Source of the DNA: Pezizomycotina sp. ARF18
Taxonomy: Eukaryota; Ascomycota
Direction of reading: 5' to 3'
Assembly (NCBI GenBank): GCA_002224055.1
Contig: AZLU01000119.1
Coordinates: 1 to 64,000 of the forward strand
Length of the DNA stretch: 64,000 nt
Under the pieces are notes generated by a model that saw only the letters and a program-made list of their open reading frames with translations, made no database searches and had not been told where the DNA came from. Below, in pieces: positions 57,408-64,000 of this stretch. Position numbers and translations under genes: made by a program. How positions within the stretch are numbered: the stretch's first letter is position 1; each line of letters opens with the position of its first letter.

Positions 57408-58645
57408 ATGCATCTCAGCTACGTTGCGATCTTCACAATGGGGCAGCCCTCTCCAGCGCCCACCCGAGCTTCTGGAAACACGTCAAGGAGGACCTAAGCC
57501 ACCCCATCAAAAGCGTCGAGCATTGGATCGATCCGAAAAAATCTACCAAAGCCGCCCCTGAGCTTTCCCCCGACCTGAGCAAGGCAAAGCACAGCACTTT
57601 CGTCCCTTTCGTCCAGGGAACAACGGGAATGCAGGATAAGCCGCCGATGCTGCACCTCAAGTTCGGAAAAATGAAGGAAGCAGTCCCGTCATCATGGACA
57701 CTGGATCGACGGGTATCACCCTGTCATACGCAGACATGAAGAGCTTCGTTCCAGACCTCAAGGCGCCCAAGCACTACAAGAAAGGCCACTCTTTCTTGTC
57801 TTCCAGCGGCCTCATCAGGCAGGGCGTCTGGGTAACCATCGACGTCGAGTTCGCCGACGCGAAGAAGACTAAAGGCCGCGTGCCCGTCCTCGCCGTCACG
57901 AGCGTCGGCCGCTGCCCGGCTTGGAACGAAGCTACGGCGTCGTGCCCGACTCCGATACGAACGTCAAGCCGATGCCGAAAGGTATCCGCTACTGCGGCGT
58001 CGGCTTCGGTCCGCCGGAACGGGTGCGGAGCAGATCGGTCCGGACAAGAACGTCCTCCTCCACATGACCCACATCGGCGGGCACAAAGTCGATGGCGAGG
58101 ACGACAGCTACGCGCAGGGCTATGTCGTCAGCAAGAACGGCATCAAGGTCGGGCTCACGGCCAAGGACACCCAAAACGTCGCCTGGCAGAAGCTCAAGCG
58201 CCAGTCCGCCGAGAAGATGGACTGGGCCAAAGCCGTCGCCCACGTGCGCCTCGAAAACCCGTCGGGCAGGAAACCCCCGCGGGTTACGCCGTTAAGGCGA
58301 TCTTACTCGTCGACACAGGTATCCGCAGATGTACCTCACCCTCCGAGTGACTACCCGGGAGGCGTTAAGACGCACAAGATCACCACGCGAGCAACAAGGC
58401 CGCCAGGACGAACGACCTCAAGAAAGGTTCCCGCATTGAGATGGACATGGGCGATGCTGGAAACTGGAGTTTTGTCCAGGGTGACGCGAATGACCCTACT
58501 GTTCCGCAAGGGGTTTATACTATGATTCTCCACCAAGGCGCCATGGATAAACACCGGCCGCCATTTCGTTGCCAAGCACGACGTCGTCTACGATGCCAAG
58601 CACGGATTCTATGGTGTTCGCGCTGCCCACGTAACCCGGAGATAA
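57408..58645 (+). CDS. Pepsin-like aspartic protease homologue with two DTG motifs
   Basis: Pepsin-family enzymes use two D-T/S-G loops. Here the first is IMDTGSTGITLSYADM at about 57691 and the second, AILLVDTG then QMYLTL, at about 58300. Between them are KGHSFLSSSGLIRQGVWVTI, PMPKGIRYCGVGFG and KNVLLHMTHIGGHKVDGEDD. The end, FVAKHDVVYDAKHGFYGVRA, matches the usual pepsin C-terminus (F-x-x-YD-x-x-x-x-x-GF). A TATA-like CTCTATAAAA lies near 57.34 kb. ATG 57408 (MHLSYVAIFTMGQPS) is the likely start; I see no strong signal peptide. About six one-base shifts, two in runs of C, break it. A relative lacking activity cannot be excluded, but both catalytic Asp codons are present. Confidence 0.6.
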
Positions 58646-59130
58646 CTTACTTCCTATAGATCCCATTTGCTAACAACTCAAGTATATATCTGGCGCGAAT
58701 CGAAAAGGAAAATGTTTTCTAGAATACATATAAATCTTTGTATACGCCGTGATATAAGTAGCAGCCTTGTTGAGAGCTTGTTAGTGGTGTATGTTAGTAA
58801 ATGATATTCGTCGGCGGTGGAAGGCTTTTAGATAAATATCCGTTAATTAACCCGAGAGGGAAATAGCTTTTTGTATTGTAGAATTCCAAGCTAATACTTC
58901 CTATTCGGGAAATACGGTTTGGGCAGCCGGCGTATATAAGCATCAGCCTCTAACACCGCTAATCGTGAAACAACAATCCTTCGGATTATATCACGGTCGT
59001 GAAAAACAGCATAAATCGATCATTCTTTACCTCTACAAAGTTCATTGCCAGCGTTGCAAGTTTATTTTATTAAATCTTCGAGGCTTTTCGACGTCGACAG
59101 CATGTCTTTACTGAGTTACGTTGGAAAGAC
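58646..59130. other. Intergenic region with TATA box
   Basis: CGGCGTATATAAGCATC at 58929-58945 lies about 190 bases ahead of the Clr5-domain gene and is a likely core promoter. No other gene. Confidence 0.45.
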
Positions 59131-61053
59131 ATGAGTACCCAAGCTCAACCGCCTGCTCTCTCGCGGCGAAAACCGAACACAGATCAGCATTCGCAGGAAG
59201 AGTGGGATTGTCATCAGGAAACTATAAGAAAGCTCTACGCTAAACATGAATTGTCGGAACTGGGCGATATTATGCTGAAGACGACGGGTTCTTCGCTAGG
59301 TACGCCATATAGCTCTAAATACCCTTGAAACGGTTTAACGTGTTCTATCTCTTCATGTTGGAGAGACCAATGTATCGATCAAAAGCGAGTCGCAATATCG
59401 AAAGCATCTTGCCGCTTGGAAGGTGAACAAGTACAAAAAGTTTTCAAACAAGCAGCTCACGTTCATTTTACACGTTGTGTATAACCAGATAATGAAAGGG
59501 AAACATAAGACGGGCTTCAGGTTAAATGGACAGAGAGTAGATCCAGCTGTCATAGAACGAACACTGCTGCGGCGTTGGAAAGAAAATACCTTTGATGTTG
59601 GAGTACTCCCAGAAAAGATGCCTCAAGAAGTGGTAGAAAGCTCAAGTGAGGATTATCACGTATTATCTGTTCATAGTCGCCTACCCTTTATCTAGAAGCG
59701 GATTCATATATGGTATGAACTCCTGATCCGATTTATTTCAGTAGCTAATTCCCGTTTTTCTTTCACCCACAGCAGCACCAGCTCCAGCAGCAAAACCGGT
59801 TGACGTTTATATACCACGTCTTTATAGGTTGTCTTCAAAGCTTTATGGGTTGTCTCCATTCACGCCGTACACACCTTCCTACGTCATAACGTCTCGTTTG
59901 ACATCTCGGATTATGGATCGAAATTGTCCGCCTAGTATGGCGATTAGGTATGCTATATCAACCTGGTACTCTATTGGTCTCGGAGTAAATCGTTATTTTA
60001 TATCTTATAGTCACTTTCTGATATATTTGATATCTTGCCTCCTTAGGAGACCGTCCATCAAACAACCTGAAAAAATCAGAAAGAAAACCGAGTACCCTGG
60101 GCTAAAAGGTAGTTTGAAATTTTTGTATTGCTAACCTATCAAAGAGCTATAACCAATTGGTCTCTTGCAATTTTGCTTTTATATATGTTCATTTCTGATT
60201 CTTTTCTTTTCTTTCTTCTTTTTTTTTAATTTGTGTTTACTAATCCTGGCCTGTAAATCAATTTTAGTCTCGGCTAGGATCTCCAAATCCCTAGCACTCG
60301 GCATTTCCAAAGTCATGAGTGATTTTCGATTATGTTATTTATCGAAGACGTTAGAACACGATTCGAGCATATACCCGAAGTAATGGGCCGGGTATACTGG
60401 AAATAAGATGCTTCGGCTGCCCGAAATTTTCCTCGGACTGCTGCTGGAGCGTTCCACTTCATATCACGAACCAACTCGAGCAAAGAACTACCTTATTAGC
60501 AAGGGTTAAAACATTATTTGAGGATTATAGAGTGCATTACTACAAGAAGTTCTTTCGCGCTGAGTATGAGATCGTCTCTGCAGCGCTGCGGGGTATCAAA
60601 GTTGATATCATGTTGTCGCTCCAGGAGAAGTACCAATACGGAGACAAGTTCTGGGTCTTTGCTGAATCGAAGGACTTCAAGGAGTACTACGGTAGCGAGC
60701 ATTGCAGGAGGTGTCGACTGCCGATACAGTGCATGGACTGTTCGGATCTGTTTATATATGAAGACTGGATTTCAGCACCTGCGCCGAAGTTTATGGAATA
60801 TACTGTTGCGAGAGAGTTGAAAAGGCGGTTCAAAATTGAGCGCCAACACATACTGAAACCGGCACACCAGGAGAATGTCATGAGCAGGCTTGTCGGCCTG
60901 CTCGATTCTCAAGCGGGTGTAGATTCAGACATGGACTTCTCACTGCGCTCGGTCGAATGGGATGACCTGCATCGCTATTTTGATGAGGCTTCGAGTAGGG
61001 ACGCTCAGGCGCTCGAGCGGGGGCTTCTCGTCAGGACTCTATTTCTGTCTTGA
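59131..61053 (+). CDS. Clr5-domain protein
   Basis: The Clr5 domain is a small helical N-terminal domain of fungal regulatory proteins. Here: SQEEWDCHQETIRKLYAKHE, LSELGDIMLKTTG, then, after a probable intron (about 59299-59365), SQYRKHLAAWKVNKYKKFS. A second intron at 59713-59772 has GTATGA, GCTAATTC and CACAG. The next exon contains PAPAAKPVDVYIPRLY. A last exon (about 60.42-61.05 kb) is clean for 173 residues: MLSLQEKYQYGDKFWVFAES, CRRCRLPIQCMDCSDLFIYE (two C-x2-C groups, possible zinc site), ELKRRFKIERQHILKPAHQ. The part between 59.9 and 60.4 kb is uncertain. It ends 49 bases inside the minus-strand acidic frame, so the two genes would overlap at their 3' ends. Confidence 0.6.
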
Positions 61054-62131
61054 TCGGCTTTGCGATACCCTTCTTGGTCCGTTTTGTCCTCTTCTAGCAT
61101 TTCTTTGCCGTCGTCGGCATCGCCATCATCGTAATCACGATCTTCATTCCCTTGGCTATCCTCTTCGTCGTCGACTGACTCATCATCTTTATCTTCATCA
61201 GTGCTGAGCCCTTCATCCTCCATGCTAGATTCCAAGCTAGATCCCAGGCCAGATTCCGGGATAGCTTCCTCCACGTTCTCGCTCGAGCTGTCTTCTACTA
61301 GCATTGCGGAGTCATTAGACCTAGGCTCGTTAAACTGTCGATTTTCGGCGAACACATACCTGGCATCGATGCATAACACCCATGCTGTTCCACCCTTTTG
61401 TGCTTTAATAAGTCAGTGAAAACGACGAAGGTTCTTTGCAACGCTAGCAACTTAGTGGAACATTATGAACGTCCTCTGTGAAGTAAAAGGTGCTTGCGCT
61501 CCCAAACACCATTCCGCATGGTTCGCACTCCATTCCAGCTAAGTTGTGCGCGAGCATTAGCTTTCGATATCAAAAAATGATCCATACGAGATTTTCTGAT
61601 ATACCTTCCATCTGCTCTGCAGAAAGCCTCCCTTCGACATGCATCCTTAGCTGGCTGCGGGATACAAAATAATTTCTGCACCTCAAGCACTGTTGCTCGC
61701 GCGATGCAGATCTTCCATATGCTCGACAAACTTGGCCATCGTCGAGAAAACGTATCCACAGCGATGACATCCGGCACAGTCAACGTGTCCATCTTCACCA
61801 CTACCTGATTGACCGTTAAAATGCATATTGGAGTGTTTTCGCTGATTCAAGTGCATCACAAGCGCTTCCGAGCCTACGAAAGACGTCGAGCACTAGCGGC
61901 ATTGAGACCCCTTTCTGTGGAGGGCCTTCTGTGCTTTCTCCTTAGTGCATTACTGTTGAAGGTAAGCCCGCAAATACAGGGATATCGTGCGTTGAAGTGT
62001 GTTCCCACGCTCTGACCTTCGCCCGACATTACCGCCTTCGAATCTTTGGGCAGTATACTTGAAGCTGAAGAAATGTTAGCTAACTTCCTTGGTTCCCCAT
62101 TTCCTCTTTTATGAGCCTCAACCTTCTTCAA
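61005..62131 (-). CDS. Multi-finger C2H2 protein with acidic C-terminus (copy X5)
   Basis: Upstream residues KKVEAHKRGNGEPRKLAN lead into YPCICGLTFNSNALRRKHRR, then CSTSFVGSEALVMHLNQRKH, CHRCGYVFSTMAKFVEHMED and CLRCRNYFVSRSQLRMHVEG: a CxCG plus C2H2 series like X1 and X2. An in-frame TAG sits in the second finger (CR-stop-CS) and frames change several times. Downstream, one clean frame of 124 residues is strongly acidic (DKDDESVDDEEDSQGNEDRD, YDDGDADDGKEMLEED) and may be the C-terminal exon in place of the coil. It overlaps the 3' end of the Clr5 gene. Likely nuclear; role unknown. Confidence 0.5.
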
Positions 62132-64000
62132 GATCCTTCGCTGTGAATGAATGAGATCTAACTTCGTGAGGTATTCCTAGCGGCCAGCCGTATTCTAGAG
62201 CTAGACGAAACCGGCACTAATCGAACGCAAGTAAAGAAGGAAGAATACTTCATGAACTCGGTTTCAATGGAACAAGATCTGGTTGAGGACGTCGGGCTAT
62301 TTCTAAGCACTATCGCAAATTTCCAAGAGGCTGATTTTGTTTGTTCGTGTTTGCTTGGTAGGAGGTTAAGAGTGTGCGAGCCCGGCTCGTTGGCAATTTA
62401 ATTTGTTGTTTCTATAGAGCAACAAAAATTGCATCATTATTTATTTATTTTTATTTTTTATTTTTTCATGCTTCAAGCTTTTCAAGCTTCAAGCAGGCTT
62501 AGTTGCAAAAAACTAAATCAATACAAGTTAAAAAAAAAAAGAAAAAAAATCCCTAGGGAGGAATATACAACTTTCAATATGAAAAAAAAGTCGAAAATCG
62601 TTCGGTGCGAGCAGATACAACCCAGCCCGACTGGCGGAGTAGTCTAGAGCACATGGCCAGGATAGCTTAATCCAAATTTGACACTGTAATACACACAGAG
62701 ATCTAGTTGTTTAGAAGGACGCTCCTGGCATTGACTAAAGCTCTTCAGGATTGTTGTGGGCGGATAATTACCAGCACGTCCGCGTATCATGCTCACCAAT
62801 GCTGCTGTCCCATTCATGCGGCCGTAGCAACATCGGGCGCCCACCAACATCGAGGTACAAATGCACCAAGTTGTGCGGCATTCGACGATGGAGTATCTAT
62901 ATCGATCAGGTATTTTGAACTCCAGTCAAAACGCCTTTACCTCGACTCCGCAAGTAACAAAGCCCGGGTAAATTGATCTCCTTTGTGAGCTAAAATGAAG
63001 CCCGCTTGAATTTGATAAACCACCGTAGCACATCTAATGGTCTGGCTAGAGCGGTAGCCGTGAAGAGAACATTCTCTGATTTTATCGCTTAGTCTTTCGG
63101 AGACAATGAAATCCCGTTACACGTTATCCTTGGGTAATGATCTGTGCGAAACGGAGCTCCGGGAGCCATATCAGCTTTCCTCTTCGGCAAAGATCATTAT
63201 TTTTTCCCGTAAGCCTGCCATGCAATTAATAAGTTTAAAATTATAAGAAGTAAAAATAGATGTCCCCACGACACACGACCTGTGAGCACGTGAGTAATAT
63301 CTGCTCAAATATTCTCTATATCTCTTTTTGTGATGTTTCTCCGAGCAAAGATAGAAACTTTATGTTATGCGAATACGACCGTTAAAGCACTATTTAAAGA
63401 TTATCTTCCGTCCCCAAATGGTTATCTTATAATAAGGAATATACAGAGTTATTCAAAATTGCAGCCCTTTGTTTGCTTTTTCGTTTTACCTTTTAAGTCT
63501 TGTTTAATCCAAATCGAAGTATTCCGCTGCTGACGAAAAGGCTACCAGAGTCAATCTAGCTTGTATCGTTACTAGCTAACTAGATAATTCTAGGCTGCTC
63601 ACAACATGAGCATCGAATGGCCTCCCACAATGTGTCGTTAAATTATGCGGGAATATCCTTCTTAACCCCCCGCTAATTTATGATTTAGACATCGTTTGTC
63701 TAGCCTAACTAAAAAAAAAATGTGGGGTCCGCATCGCCTGTAAATCACCGAACTGCGCGTAATATAAATTTGTAAATTTTTACCCATGATAGCAATCGCA
63801 TACTTAATGCAAGCTATCGAAGTTTCTCGATATTTTTAAAATCGGAAATTATACTAGGAGACCTTGACGAGTGGGCCGTGTGACACGTTGTATGAACGAC
63901 TGGGCTGCATAGGATTGGTTCGCGGCAGTTATAATGATCTACGGTCGGACTACGATATCGGTCAACGCTGGGCCGAACCATCTGTGACTCGCTCCGATAA
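62132..64000. other. Intergenic region to window end
   Basis: A frame at 62707-62976 (plus) is open but without motif. Several short poly-A/T runs. A right-end part (63.8-64.0 kb) is less AT-rich but shows no gene. Confidence 0.35.

Noticed and set aside
57691-57710. DTGSTG motif as a retroelement protease
   Set aside because: A second D-T-G motif about 600 bases on and a pepsin-like C-terminus fit a two-lobed cellular protease, and no other retroelement parts lie nearby.
1-64000. Retroelement, Polinton or viral remnants
   Set aside because: No reverse transcriptase, integrase, capsid or envelope signatures and no LTR pairs were seen on either strand.

Overview
The window looks like a gene-poor, accessory stretch of a filamentous ascomycete (Pezizomycotina) genome. 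The reasons are short introns with fungal signals (GTAAGT-type donors, CTAAC/CTAAT branch sites, YAG acceptors), a fatty-acid dioxygenase-cytochrome P450 of the Ppo family, a Clr5-type N-terminal domain, a DUF2235 hydrolase, a CorA-like transporter and a Zn2Cys6-like cluster. I see no rRNA, no convincing tRNA gene, no CRISPR array and no recognisable retroelement or virus-like element. The class within Pezizomycotina cannot be fixed from the sequence alone.

Layout. 1-3 kb: an inverted pair of paralogous unknown genes, one fairly whole and one broken. 3.4-5.5 kb: a Zn-cluster plus coiled-coil gene. 6.2-11.0 kb: an array of five small Cys/His-rich genes, all on the minus strand, starting about every 1 kb; three relatives lie at 27.1 kb (minus) and at 28.0 and 29.1 kb (plus), the last two in a tandem duplication. 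13.5-14.1 kb: a small unknown gene. 15.8-17.4 kb: a DUF2235 hydrolase. 20.4-26.5 kb: a Ppo oxygenase whose reading frame runs without a stop into a metallopeptidase-like domain, an unusual fusion. 30-34 kb: mostly empty, with a short coiled-coil gene. 34.7-56 kb: a run of minus-strand genes in which degenerate C2H2 double fingers are joined to C-terminal coiled coils, interrupted by a CorA-like gene and by a foldback element at 46.9-47.4 kb. 57.4-58.6 kb: a two-DTG aspartic-protease-like gene. 59.1-61.1 kb: a Clr5-domain gene. 61.0-62.1 kb: another zinc-finger gene.

Two themes dominate. First, the window is full of lineage-specific multicopy families: the MC/C-x-H family and the zinc-finger/coiled-coil family, some of which share a roughly 110-bp upstream cassette. 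Second, almost every conserved gene is broken by single-base shifts, and several that I could resolve fall in short runs of one base. Either the assembly is under-polished or the region is decaying. The many protein-level calls below are therefore robust for homology but weak for exact gene models. A few exons, notably those of the zinc-finger gene at 44.7-45.5 kb, are clean.
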